Source: Pasteurellaceae bacterium RH1A
GTDB lineage: Bacteria; Pseudomonadota; Gammaproteobacteria; Enterobacterales; Pasteurellaceae
Direction of reading: 5' to 3'
Assembly (NCBI GenBank): GCA_012221805.1
Contig: CP015195.1
Coordinates: 794,387-858,386, forward strand
Length of the DNA: 64,000 nucleotides
Shown here: piece by piece, positions 8,789 through 17,112 of the stretch
Numbering within the stretch: the first letter of the stretch is position 1
Layout of the letters: each line of letters starts with the position of its first letter
Notes under the pieces: generated by a model
What the model was told of the DNA's origin: nothing
Databases searched by the model: none
What the model saw: only the letters and a program-made list of their open reading frames with translations
Made by a program: the position numbers and the translations under genes

Positions 8789-10210
8789 ATGAACTTTCCT
8801 CAAATCGCCCAACAAGTGATCGACAAACTTGGTGGCAAAGCTAACATTACCTCCGCAGCTCACTGTGCAACCCGCTTGCGTTTAGTGATTGCAGATGAAA
8901 CTAAAATTGATAAAGAAGCCATTGAAAATATTGATGGCGTAAAAGGCCAGTTCTCAGTGGCCGGCCAATACCAAATCATCTTCGGTTCTGGTACGGTGAA
9001 TAAGGTACACGCCGAAATGGTTAAGTTACTCGGCCTGGGCGATATGAGCACGGCTGAAGTAGCCGCTGCCGGTGCCCAAAAACAAGGCTTCTTACAAGGC
9101 CTAGTCAAGGGCTTGGCTGACATATTCGTGCCAATCATCCCAGCCATCGTAGCCGGCGGTTTGCTCATGGGTATCCACTCCATGCTTACCTCCATCGGCT
9201 TCTTCTGGGAAGGCCATTCAGTCGTAACTAAATACCCGGGCATTGCTGACCTGGTTGACTTTATCAACACCATCGCCAACGCCCCATTCGTTTTCTTACC
9301 GGTTCTTTTAGGCTTCTCTGCCACCCGTAAATTCGGTGGTAACCCTTATTTGGGTGCGGCACTGGGTATGCTTTTAGTTCACCCTGCTCTAGCAGATGGT
9401 TGGAACTATGCCAAAACCCTGATGGAAGGCGGTATTAAATACTGGAACATCTTTGGTTTTGAAATCGAAAAAGTAGGCTACCAAGGCACCGTTATCCCAA
9501 CCCTGGTTTCTGCCTGGGTACTGGCCACCCTTGAAAAGGGCTTCCGCAAGTTCGTACCAAGCTACTTAGATAACCTGGTTACCCCGCTTTGCTCCCTCTT
9601 TATTGCAGGTGTGCTCGCCTTTACCGTAATTGGCCCTATCGGCCGTGAAGCAGGCTCCCTCATTTCAGCCGGCCTCACCTGGTTATACGACAGCATGGGC
9701 TTTGTGGGCGGTGCGATTTTTGGTACCTTCTATGCCCCAATCGTGATTACTGGTATGCACCAAACCTTTATTGCGGTGGAAACCCAGCTTCTTGCAGAAG
9801 TGGCCAACACGGGCGGCACCTTTATCTTCCCAATCGCTGCTATGTCTAACATTGCCCAGGGTGCGGCCTGTTTAGGTGTAGCCTTTGCCCTTAAAGATGC
9901 TAAGGTGCGTGGTTTGGCCATTCCATCTGGTGTGTCTGCCCTCCTTGGTATTACTGAACCTGCCATGTTCGGGGTCAACCTCCGCTACCGCAGCCCGTTT
10001 ATCGCCGCCATGATTGGTGCAGGTACAGCCTCTGCCTTTATCGCCTTCTTCAACGTGAAAGCAATTGCCCTTGGTGCAGCAGGCCTCATCGGTATTCCGT
10101 CTATCAAACCAGACAGCCTGGCCATGTACTCTGTGGGTATGGTGATTTCCTTTGTAATTGCCTTTAGCCTTTCAGTTATCCTAACCAAGCGTTCAGCCAA
10201 TAAGGCCTAA
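8789..10210 (+). CDS. scrA: Sucrose-type PTS enzyme IIBC
   Basis: Membrane permease of the phosphotransferase system, which phosphorylates its sugar during uptake. The N-terminal IIB domain has the phosphocysteine Cys26 in SAAHCATRLRL. The IIC domain (about 105-460) has many membrane segments and the motif GITEPAMFGVNLRY. By eye it fits ScrA (sucrose) better than TreB (trehalose): GGKxNIxSAAHCATRLRLV, QIIFGxGxVNKV and NIFVPIIPAIVA-type blocks are shared. There is no IIA domain, as usual for ScrA. No sucrose-6-phosphate hydrolase or regulator is adjacent, so the substrate is inferred. CRP and LacI-type sites lie upstream. Confidence 0.8.
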   Translation: MNFPQIAQQVIDKLGGKANITSAAHCATRLRLVIADETKIDKEAIENIDGVKGQFSVAGQYQIIFGSGTVNKVHAEMVKLLGLGDMSTAEVAAAGAQKQGFLQGLVKGLADIFVPIIPAIVAGGLLMGIHSMLTSIGFFWEGHSVVTKYPGIADLVDFINTIANAPFVFLPVLLGFSATRKFGGNPYLGAALGMLLVHPALADGWNYAKTLMEGGIKYWNIFGFEIEKVGYQGTVIPTLVSAWVLATLEKGFRKFVPSYLDNLVTPLCSLFIAGVLAFTVIGPIGREAGSLISAGLTWLYDSMGFVGGAIFGTFYAPIVITGMHQTFIAVETQLLAEVANTGGTFIFPIAAMSNIAQGAACLGVAFALKDAKVRGLAIPSGVSALLGITEPAMFGVNLRYRSPFIAAMIGAGTASAFIAFFNVKAIALGAAGLIGIPSIKPDSLAMYSVGMVISFVIAFSLSVILTKRSANKA

Positions 10211-10224
10211 GACTTGTCAAAAGT

Positions 10225-10257
10225 ACGCCCCAGCTTGTAAAATCTGGGGCGTTTTTT
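10225..10257 (+). terminator. Terminator after the PTS gene
   Basis: ACGCCCCAG and CTGGGGCGT form a perfect 9-bp stem followed by a run of Ts, 15 bases after the stop codon. The menC start lies 13 bases beyond it. Confidence 0.9.
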
Positions 10258-10269
10258 TATGGGTGATTT

Positions 10270-11226
10270 ATGCGACAAGCCAAACTTTATTCCTACTCCA
10301 TCCCCTTTCAAAGCAGTCTTATTCTAAGAGGGCGGGAAATCAGCCACCGCCAGGGCCTGATCCTGCATCTGGAGCAGGGTAATTTGCAAGGATGGGGCGA
10401 AATTGCCCCGCTTGTCGGTTTTAGTCAAGAAAGTCTAGAAGAGGCGACAGAACAGGCCATAGATTGGTGCCGGGCCTGGCAGACAGGGCAGGCCGAAGGC
10501 GATTTGGATAGGCTGGTTCCCTCTGTGGCCTTTGGAATTAGCTGTGCCTTGGCTGAACTTGACCAAAGCTTGGGGCTTGAGGCCGATTTTGGCACCGTTC
10601 CCCTCTGCTTGTCTGAACTGGATTTTCCTAAATTAGAACAGGCAAGACTGGCCAAAATTAAGGTCGGCCTGCAAGCGGTAGAAAAAGAAGGAAAATTTGC
10701 AAATGATCTCCTCAACCGCCTGCCCCAGCTAAAACTGCGTTTAGATGCCAACCGCAAATGGAGCCTAGAGCAGGCTCTGGCCTTTGCCCAAGAAATTGAG
10801 GCCCATAACCGTACTCGCTTTGATTTTATTGAAGAACCTTGCCCCAGCCCTGATCTCTCCCGCAATTTTGCCCAACAAACAGGCCTCCCACTAGCCTGGG
10901 ATGAAAGTGTCAGGGAGCCTGGTTTTATTGTGCGGGCAGAGCCTCACTTATCCGCCCTGGTGCTTAAGCCTAGCCTGATAGGTTCTCTTGATAGATGTAT
11001 CCATTTAATTCAGCAAGCTCATCAAGCAGGCTTGCAGGCCGTGATAAGCTCTAGCCTTGAAAGCTCCTTGGGCCTGACCCAACTGGCCCGTATAGCCAAG
11101 CAATACACGCCTGAAACCCTTGCAGGCTTAGATACCTTAAATTTGATGGGCTGCCAAATAATCAGAGGCTGGCAGGGGAGGGGGTTGCCGATTGTGGGAG
11201 TGGATGGGTTAATTAGGCTCTTCTAA
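10270..11226 (+). CDS. menC: MenC, o-succinylbenzoate synthase
   Basis: Enolase-superfamily enzyme that dehydrates SHCHC to o-succinylbenzoate in menaquinone synthesis. The 318-residue length equals that of E. coli MenC (about 320). The catalytic lysine motif AKIKVG, the metal ligands in RLDANRKW and FIEEPCP, WDES, and the late lysine in ALVLKPSLIGS are all present. No other men gene is adjacent. It is separated from the upstream PTS gene by a terminator, so it probably has its own promoter within about 40 bases, which I cannot see clearly. Confidence 0.92.
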   Translation: MRQAKLYSYSIPFQSSLILRGREISHRQGLILHLEQGNLQGWGEIAPLVGFSQESLEEATEQAIDWCRAWQTGQAEGDLDRLVPSVAFGISCALAELDQSLGLEADFGTVPLCLSELDFPKLEQARLAKIKVGLQAVEKEGKFANDLLNRLPQLKLRLDANRKWSLEQALAFAQEIEAHNRTRFDFIEEPCPSPDLSRNFAQQTGLPLAWDESVREPGFIVRAEPHLSALVLKPSLIGSLDRCIHLIQQAHQAGLQAVISSSLESSLGLTQLARIAKQYTPETLAGLDTLNLMGCQIIRGWQGRGLPIVGVDGLIRLF

Positions 11227-11232
11227 TGAGCC

Positions 11233-11264
11233 AAGCCCCTCTCCTGTTAGCAAGAGAGGGGCTT
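11233..11264. terminator. Hairpin between convergent menC and lpxM
   Basis: AAGCCCCTCTC and GAGAGGGGCTT form a perfect 11-bp stem with a 10-base loop between the two convergent stop codons. There is no long T-run on either side, so termination strength is uncertain. Confidence 0.6.
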
Positions 11265-11273
11265 GAAGGCTGG

Positions 11274-12215
11274 CTATTGGGCATAAATATCCCTGCCATC
11301 CCGCTGGGTTTTAAGCAGGCGCAGGATCCAAACATATTGTTCAGGATGTTTGGTAACAAAATACTCAATAGCCTCATTCATTTGGCGGGCTGATTGCTCG
11401 GGGCTGCCGTCAAATTCCATAGGGGGCAGGATTTCAATCAGGTATTTTCCACGTTCTGCATCATAAATGGGAAACATGGGAATAACAACTGCATTGGTAA
11501 CCCGTGCCATTTTATTGAGGCCTGGCAGGGTGGCTTTTTCCGTGGCGAAGAAGGGGACATAAACGCTTAGCGCCTCGCCATAGTCTTCGTCAGGCAGGAA
11601 ATAACCGAGCTCGCCCTTTTTAACATCCGCTAAAAAAGGTTTGATACCATTTTGGCGGGCGTGCATTTTGCCGCCAAAGCGTTCACGGGTACGGTTCCAA
11701 AGCCAATCGACCAGCGGATTGCGGTGGGGATTGTACATGGAGGTCATGGCCATGCCATGGGTATGCATAATGATGCCAGAGGCGTCAATAGACCAGGTAT
11801 GCGGCACCAACAAGATAACATTCTTGCCTGCCTGGCGGGCTTTTCTCACATGATCCAACCCAATAAACTCCGAGCGGGCTTGCAGACGTTTGGTGGGTCG
11901 CACCGCAATTTCGCCAATAGACAGCATGGTTTGGGCCACGGTAACAAACATCTTTTCAATCACCTCAGCCCGTTTTTCTGCCGACCACTCAGGAAAGCAG
12001 TAACGCAGATTGATATCAGCACGGTGGGTTTGTTTTTTGGCAAAACAAGCGGTACGTTTTCCGATAAAAGCTGCAAATTTATCCCGCAGGCGGAAGGGGA
12101 CATAGGCTAAGATAATCAAGGCCAAAATCCCCAGCCACACACCCCAATATTTGGGGTGGAGGAAGGCCTTGGAAAAGCCGTGCTGGTAGCCCACTTGGGC
12201 AGTTAAACGTGACAT
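11274..12215 (-). CDS. lpxM: LpxM (MsbB), late lipid A acyltransferase
   Basis: Inner-membrane enzyme that adds the last secondary acyl chain to Kdo2-lipid A. The 313-residue protein has an N-terminal membrane anchor (about 29-45) and the catalytic HX4D motif HTWSID. Blocks RFGGKMHARQNGIKPF, YFLPDEDYG and QYVWILRLLKTQ match LpxM rather than LpxL. The gene starts 4 bases after the stop of the upstream lipoprotein gene on the same strand, so the two are probably cotranscribed. Confidence 0.93.
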   Translation of the reverse strand: MSRLTAQVGYQHGFSKAFLHPKYWGVWLGILALIILAYVPFRLRDKFAAFIGKRTACFAKKQTHRADINLRYCFPEWSAEKRAEVIEKMFVTVAQTMLSIGEIAVRPTKRLQARSEFIGLDHVRKARQAGKNVILLVPHTWSIDASGIIMHTHGMAMTSMYNPHRNPLVDWLWNRTRERFGGKMHARQNGIKPFLADVKKGELGYFLPDEDYGEALSVYVPFFATEKATLPGLNKMARVTNAVVIPMFPIYDAERGKYLIEILPPMEFDGSPEQSARQMNEAIEYFVTKHPEQYVWILRLLKTQRDGRDIYAQ

Positions 12216-12218
12216 CGC

Positions 12219-12809
12219 TTATTTATACTGATGAATGGCGTTGGCAATTTCGTTGTCTTGGTAGATGGCCTGTACTGCATCGGCATAGGCCTGGCCTAGC
12301 ACATTTTGGATTTCTTCATTGCCTGCACCAAAGGCACCTTCATAGCCACGGGTGGTGTTGAAGTTCTTGCTGTAGGTGCCGCGGCTGCCTTGAACGACCA
12401 CCTCAATCCCAACATTGGCATTGATTTTATAGCGTAGGTTGCCCTGGGTCACATCTGCAAAGAAGGTTTTGACATTAACCGCTACATTGGCATTGGCCGG
12501 GCCTTGTACAAGGGTAAAGCCCTTGCCGTTGAGATTTTGCTGCATAACCTGTTGGAAGAGCTGGGTCACAGCTGGTTGAGCGTTAAGGCGGATGGCTTCG
12601 CCATTTTTGGTGTAGTTAGCGATTTCAGTTGATGGGCGCAGATCATAGGCCGCAACATTGACCGTTGCAGTTTGATTGGCCGTGTTGAACATCACATTGG
12701 GTGCAGGGGTGTTAAATGAAATCGTGTTGGAGGTGGAGGCTTGACAGCCTGCAAGCAGGGCAGCGGCCAAGGTTGTGGTAACAAGGACAGTTTTCTTAAC
12801 GAATTTCAT
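12219..12809 (-). CDS. yajG: YajG-family outer-membrane lipoprotein
   Basis: A 196-residue lipoprotein with signal peptide MKFVKKTVLVTTTLAAALLAGC; the lipobox LAGC marks the acylated cysteine. I chose the internal ATG at 12809 because it begins the signal peptide; the longer upstream reading has no such feature. The block FFADVTQGNLRYKINA and the GYEGAFGAGNEEI stretch match E. coli YajG. YajG is also next to bolA in E. coli, and here bolA is divergent 65 bases away. Function of the family is not known. Confidence 0.85.
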   Translation of the reverse strand: MKFVKKTVLVTTTLAAALLAGCQASTSNTISFNTPAPNVMFNTANQTATVNVAAYDLRPSTEIANYTKNGEAIRLNAQPAVTQLFQQVMQQNLNGKGFTLVQGPANANVAVNVKTFFADVTQGNLRYKINANVGIEVVVQGSRGTYSKNFNTTRGYEGAFGAGNEEIQNVLGQAYADAVQAIYQDNEIANAIHQYK

Positions 12810-12874
12810 AAAAGCTCCTTTGGAATGAAAAACTGGTGTATTATACCCCGTCATTTTTCAAATAGGGGAATAAA

Positions 12875-13186
12875 ATGTCTGTTGAACAAACAATTATTGC
12901 CAAATTGACGGCAGAATTTGCACCTAGTGTATTAAATATTGAGAACGAAAGCCATATGCACAGCTCTGGTCGGGGTTCAGAATCTCATTTTAAGGTGACT
13001 CTTGTCACTGAACAATTTAGTGCCATGCGGACGGTTGCCCGCCATCGGGCGGTTTATGCCTGCCTGGCTCATGAGCTGGAAAATGGGGTACACGCCCTGG
13101 CCTTGCACACTTATTCGCCACAAGAATGGCAGGAAATGGGCGGCCTTGTGCCTAAATCGCCTAATTGCTTGGGAATTGGTCAGTAA
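12875..13186 (+). CDS. bolA: BolA-family protein
   Basis: A 103-residue BolA protein with the conserved segment ESHMHSSGRGSESHFKVTLV and the histidine-containing VHALALHTYSPQEW. BolA proteins pair with monothiol glutaredoxins in iron-sulfur cluster handling and influence cell shape under stress in E. coli. The ATG is preceded by AGGGG. It is transcribed divergently from the yajG-like gene, the same neighbourhood as in enterics. Confidence 0.93.
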   Translation: MSVEQTIIAKLTAEFAPSVLNIENESHMHSSGRGSESHFKVTLVTEQFSAMRTVARHRAVYACLAHELENGVHALALHTYSPQEWQEMGGLVPKSPNCLGIGQ

Positions 13187-13210
13187 ATCGTGGCTTTGTG
13201 CTAAAAAGGC

Positions 13211-13239
13211 TTGCGTGTTGGTAAGGAAATCGCTAATAT
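13211..13239 (+). promoter_or_regulatory. Promoter for tRNA-Ser
   Basis: TTGCGT (13211-13216) and TAATAT (13234-13239) are separated by exactly 17 bases and end 38 bases before the tRNA. Confidence 0.6.
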
Positions 13240-13277
13240 AGCCAACCTGTTAGGCCTGAGGCCTAAAACAAAATTTA

Positions 13278-13367
13278 GGTGAGATGTCCGAGTGGTTGAA
13301 GGAGCACGCCTGGAAAGCGTGTATATGGGAAACCGTATCGGGGGTTCGAATCCCCCTCTCACCGCCA
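13278..13367 (+). tRNA. tRNA-Ser (anticodon GGA)
   Basis: Ninety nucleotides including an encoded CCA. The acceptor stem GGTGAGA pairs with TCTCACC, the T-arm has GGTTCGAATCC, and there is a long variable arm as in class II tRNAs. The anticodon loop CTGGAAA places GGA at 13312-13314. The sequence is very close to E. coli tRNA-Ser(GGA). Confidence 0.97.
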
Positions 13368-13418
13368 TGATTTCATGTTTTTCATAGATTTCCTTATTAA
13401 GATTAGTTTAAGTAATGT

Positions 13419-13451
13419 ATCCCCAAACCTACTTGGTTTAGGGATTTTTTT
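13419..13451 (+). terminator. Terminator after tRNA-Ser
   Basis: CCCCAAACC pairs with GGTTTAGGG (one mismatch) and is followed by seven Ts, about 50 bases beyond the tRNA. Confidence 0.8.
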
Positions 13452-13485
13452 ATGTCGGCATATAGGACAGGCTTTAGCCTGCCAC

Positions 13486-14591
13486 TAACTTTTGGCATAT
13501 AGGACAAAATAGTTGGTCTTTTTGCACTTTATGCCTCTATAGGACAAAAAAGTTGGTAAAGATTATTTTAACAGATCCTTACCAACTCTTTTTGTTCAAA
13601 AAGTCCTGTATAAACAAGATCTTATGCTTTCTTGTTAAACCGCTGTGCGGACGTAATTTGTCTTTTAGTTCCTTAAATAAACCTTCAATCCTATTTGTTG
13701 TCTTTTCAATATTTAATTCAGGATATTTCTCATAAGTAAAAATATATTCATAATAACGCTTAATACTCGCAGCAGCACTTCTTACACTTCGATGTTTATA
13801 AGGGTATTTCCCTTTTTCATTTGGTTTATCTGACCGTTCACTTAAAAACTCCTGGTGTTTTCTCTTCCATTCATATATTTTTAAATAAAATTCATTTTTA
13901 GAGCTGGTTTTAAGCGTCTTAATAATACTTTTTAATTCTCTTCCTGCATGTGATTGATGTTTCTTTCTCAATGCCCTCATTACGATTGCTACAAGATGAA
14001 ACTGACACATCTGTGTTGGTGTATTGAACAAATCTTTTAAGAGGCCTCTACGCCCATCACAGGTAACTGATTGAATAATATAATTTCTTTCCCTTAAACG
14101 GTTCATGGCCTTCTTGTAATAGATATCTTTTTCTGTTTTGACTATTTGGTGATAAACCACCTTTTTTGTAGAGCTATCAATAAACACCATTACACCAAAA
14201 TCTCGGTGAAAGAATGTTGTATCAATAATTAAGTTCAAGTATGTATTTTGAGGTTTATTTAAGGAGGATTTAGGGTGCTTCTCTAAATATCTTCGAATAG
14301 TTCGAGAAGAGCAAGAATATTTTTCTGCTAACTGTACTTGTGTTTGTTTTCCAGATGAATAATCAAGCCAAATTTTTTCAGGATCTAATTTATTCTTAAA
14401 GGTAAATGTTTTATTACAGCTAAGACATTTGTAACGCTGTACATTATTTTGTTTGCCATACTTCTGGATCGGGGAATGTTGGCAGAAAGGACAGTTTTTT
14501 GTGCATATTTCAAAAAGAGGGCTTAAAGCCTTGTACTATAAGGCTTTAAGCCACTTTTTACCAACTATTTTGTCCTATATGCCTAACTTTT
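13486..14591. mobile_element. Insertion sequence copy 1 with 8-bp target duplication
   Basis: The element spans 13494-14583 (1090 bp). Its ends are inverted: GGCATATAGGACAAAATAG at 13494 and its reverse complement ending at 14583. It is flanked by identical 8-bp copies of TAACTTTT (13486-13493 and 14584-14591), a target duplication of the size expected for IS256-like elements. A second copy of the end sequence lies 40 bp inside the left end (13533-13557). A hairpin of two GGCTTAAAGCC-type arms lies at 14519-14552 next to the right end. The insertion sits between the tRNA-Ser terminator and that of cstA. Confidence 0.9.
13579..14506 (-). CDS. IS256-like transposase with N-terminal zinc ribbon, copy 1
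   Basis: The catalytic part has the DDE-type blocks IIDTTFFHRDFGV, TCDGRRGLLKDLF with QMCQFH, and TTNRIEGLFKELK. The same frame stays open upstream and adds a zinc ribbon (CPFC...CLSC) and a helix-turn-helix-like segment (QLAEKYSCSSRTIRRYL). That frame has no ATG. The only well-placed ATG (14506-14504) is one frame off, in ATGCACAAAAAACTG. Loss of one A from the A6 run would give M-H-K-N-C-P-F-C. The diverged copy 2 has the same arrangement, so slippage may be programmed. The family name is inferred from motifs and the target-duplication length. Confidence 0.8.
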
Positions 14592-14598
14592 AGGCAAG

Positions 14599-14634
14599 AA
14601 AAAGGACAGCGGGTTTTCCTCGCTGTCCTTTTTG
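14599..14634 (-). terminator. Terminator of cstA
   Basis: AAAAAGGACAGCG and CGCTGTCCTTTTT form a perfect stem around a 9-base loop, with A and T runs on both sides, so it can work in either direction. It lies just beyond the cstA stop. Confidence 0.85.
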
Positions 14635-14650
14635 TTGTTACAGATAAGCC

Positions 14651-16243
14651 TTATTTGGCGAATTCTTTGCTGTCATCCACATAAGCATCTTCATCACGGT
14701 TGCCCATTGGTTTGAGCAGGGTGAAGAAGGCGATGAGGCAGGCTGCGGTAATGCCTAGGCCGATGTAAACAGAAAGTTGGTAGTCTAAGCCGAAACCAAT
14801 TTTGTTGTAGGCCAGATAGGTAAAGCAGACTGTGCTGATGAAGGTGGCTGGCACGGTGCATACCCAGTGGAACTTGTTATAGCGGTAGAGGTAGGCTGCT
14901 GCCGTCCATAACATCACCATAGCTGTGGTTTGGTTGGCCCAGGTGAAGTAGCGCCAAAGGATTGAGAAGTCGATTTTTGACACAATAAAGCCAATCGCAA
15001 ATAATGGAATCGCAATCATCAGACGTTTAGCCAGGGTGCGTTGTTCAACCTTGAAGAACTCTGCAATAATTAGGCGGGCTGCACGGAAGGCTGTGTCACC
15101 TGAGGTGATTGGGAGCACCACAACACCTAGTACGGCGAAGATACCACCGATAAAGCCTAAGAAGTGCATGGAAGAGTCGTAAACCACTTTAGATGGTGAA
15201 CCTGCTTTGATGGCTTCTAAAAGACCTGTGAGGTCATCGTAGAAGCTCAAACCAACCGCACACCATACAAGGGCAATCACACCTTCAGTGATCATGGCAC
15301 CATAGAAAATGAAGCGACCTTCTTTTTCGTTTTCTGCACAACGAGCCATGAGTGGGGTTTGAGTGGCGTGGAAGCCTGACAATGCACCACAAGAGATGGT
15401 TAAGAAGAGCAGTGGCCAAAGTGGTAACTCTGGGCGAGTTTCAAAGTTCATAAAGAATTTTTCAAAGCTCATGCCATCGACTGAACGGTAGAAGGAAATT
15501 GGATCAGCAGAGTTTAAATCAGCAGTCACCAAGCCATAAACCATACCTACAGACATAAAGAGTAGGAGGGCACCGAAGATTGGGTAGATGCGGCCAATGA
15601 TTTTATCAATCGGAAGCAGGGTGGCTAAGATGTAGTAGCAGAAGATAATGGTTGTCCAAAGTACAATCACCGTTGGCTTGTCCATGCCCCATACAGTAAT
15701 GTTGCTGGCAGCAACGGCTTGATGCACTTCTTCTGCATTGTTAAGAGAAAGGCCAGTTGAGGCAGCACCGAAAACGTCCATGGTGATGGTGCTTAATAAT
15801 TGTGCTGGGCTGGCAACGAATACCACACCCACTAAGAGTAGAAGTACAACGGCAAGCAGGTTGATAAAGGCTTTAACAGGCGCACCTAAGTATTTGCCCG
15901 CAAGGTTTGGCATGGAAGCCCCGCCGTTACGCACACTTAACATCCCGCAGAAGTAGTCGTGCACTGCACCTGCGAAGATACAGCCGAGAACGATCCACAA
16001 CATGGCAACAGGGCCATAAAGGGCACCAAGGATTGGGCCGAAAATCGGGCCGGTGCCAGCAATGTTGAGTAATTGAATGAGCCAAATCCGAGTTTTGGAC
16101 ATTGGCATATAGTCCACTCCATCACGCATGGCGTAAGCTGGTGTGGTCTTGTTCGGGTTGATAACGAAGATTTTTTCGATGATTTTACCGTACACGAAAT
16201 AACCGAGTACCAGTAAACCAACGCAGAAGAAAAACCATAACAT
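14651..16243 (-). CDS. cstA: CstA-family carbon-starvation / peptide or pyruvate transporter
   Basis: A polytopic inner-membrane protein of 530 residues with the CstA signature near the N-terminus (QLLNIAGTGPIFGPILGALYGP) and about 14 hydrophobic segments. E. coli members CstA and BtsT (pyruvate) have about 700 residues; this is the shorter form. Substrate cannot be decided from the sequence. A near-perfect CRP site lies about 120 bases upstream of its start, which fits induction on carbon limitation as in E. coli cstA. Confidence 0.85.
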   Translation of the reverse strand: MLWFFFCVGLLVLGYFVYGKIIEKIFVINPNKTTPAYAMRDGVDYMPMSKTRIWLIQLLNIAGTGPIFGPILGALYGPVAMLWIVLGCIFAGAVHDYFCGMLSVRNGGASMPNLAGKYLGAPVKAFINLLAVVLLLLVGVVFVASPAQLLSTITMDVFGAASTGLSLNNAEEVHQAVAASNITVWGMDKPTVIVLWTTIIFCYYILATLLPIDKIIGRIYPIFGALLLFMSVGMVYGLVTADLNSADPISFYRSVDGMSFEKFFMNFETRPELPLWPLLFLTISCGALSGFHATQTPLMARCAENEKEGRFIFYGAMITEGVIALVWCAVGLSFYDDLTGLLEAIKAGSPSKVVYDSSMHFLGFIGGIFAVLGVVVLPITSGDTAFRAARLIIAEFFKVEQRTLAKRLMIAIPLFAIGFIVSKIDFSILWRYFTWANQTTAMVMLWTAAAYLYRYNKFHWVCTVPATFISTVCFTYLAYNKIGFGLDYQLSVYIGLGITAACLIAFFTLLKPMGNRDEDAYVDDSKEFAK

Positions 16244-16358
16244 AGTGACGTTTCCTAAAATGAGTAATTTGATATTAGCCTGAGCCTGAGCTTAAAAGGC
16301 GTGTCATTCTAGTAGCTAATGTAAATAAAGTAAATCAGCTCTTACAAATTATGTAGAG

Positions 16359-16380
16359 AAATGTGACCTTGTTCACAAAA
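16359..16380. promoter_or_regulatory. CRP binding site upstream of cstA
   Basis: TGTGA (16362-16366) and TCACA (16373-16377) are both perfect half-sites with the required 6-base spacer and A/T-rich flanks. The site lies in the divergent gap, 119 bases from the cstA start and 141 from the TorD-family gene. cstA is the more likely target because E. coli cstA is CRP-dependent. Confidence 0.75.
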
Positions 16381-16520
16381 AAGACAGGTTTGGCTCTATT
16401 CTTGGGCATTTTCTTGAGGTGTTTTTTGTAAATTTATTAAAAATTCACTTCTTTTGCATATTTCATTTTGTGCCTCTCTTGTGTAAGATAAGGGCTTTAC
16501 AACTTTACACAATCGCCAGT

Positions 16521-17084
16521 ATGAGCCAAGCCCTTATGAATGAATTTTCCCTACTTTGCCGCCTCTTTGGCAACCTTTTTTACCGCCAGCCAACCGATCC
16601 GATTTTAGCTGGCACTTTTGCTTGGTTAAAAGCGGGCAACCTAGCCCAACATTGGCCGCTGGCGACAGACAGCCAAAGCGAAAAAGTCCTTGAACACCTG
16701 GCCCAGGGGGCAGAGCCTCAAGCCCTAGAGGCAGCCTATCAGGCCTTATTCGGCCAGGCGGGTTCGGTGGATAGCCGCTTGTCTTCCTATGGTGGCGAGC
16801 TGGATGCCTTTATTGATTTCCGCAGCCAGCGGGGGATGCCCGCCCTGGAAGAGGCCGATCATGTGGCTCTCTTGCTCCTCACGGCTTCTTGGATTGAAGA
16901 TAACCTAGACTCCCTCTCTGCCCAGCAGGACTTCTTTGCCCACTTCTTATTACCACTTATGGGCAAATTTTTAGGCAAGGTAGAGGCCTTTGACATGGGC
17001 TTTTACAAGGCTCTAGCCCAGCTGACCCGAGATGCTCTAGCCGCCATGGCCGATGAGTTAGAAGAAACAACAGAAACCATTTAA
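16521..17084 (+). CDS. TorD/DmsD-family molybdoenzyme chaperone
   Basis: A 187-residue, mostly helical protein. I chose ATG 16521 (MSQALMNEF) because the upstream reading is hydrophobic and unlike the family. Features of the TorD superfamily are LFGQ-containing helices (EAAYQALFGQAGSVDSRLSSYGGEL), a DHVALLLLTASWI helix and FFAHFLLPLMGKFLGKV near the C-terminus. Members protect and insert the cofactor into Tat-exported molybdoenzymes. No molybdoenzyme is adjacent, so the client is unknown; a YcdY-like role is also possible. Confidence 0.75.
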   Translation: MSQALMNEFSLLCRLFGNLFYRQPTDPILAGTFAWLKAGNLAQHWPLATDSQSEKVLEHLAQGAEPQALEAAYQALFGQAGSVDSRLSSYGGELDAFIDFRSQRGMPALEEADHVALLLLTASWIEDNLDSLSAQQDFFAHFLLPLMGKFLGKVEAFDMGFYKALAQLTRDALAAMADELEETTETI

Positions 17085-17112
17085 TAAGCAAACACAAGAA
17101 TAAGGATTACCT

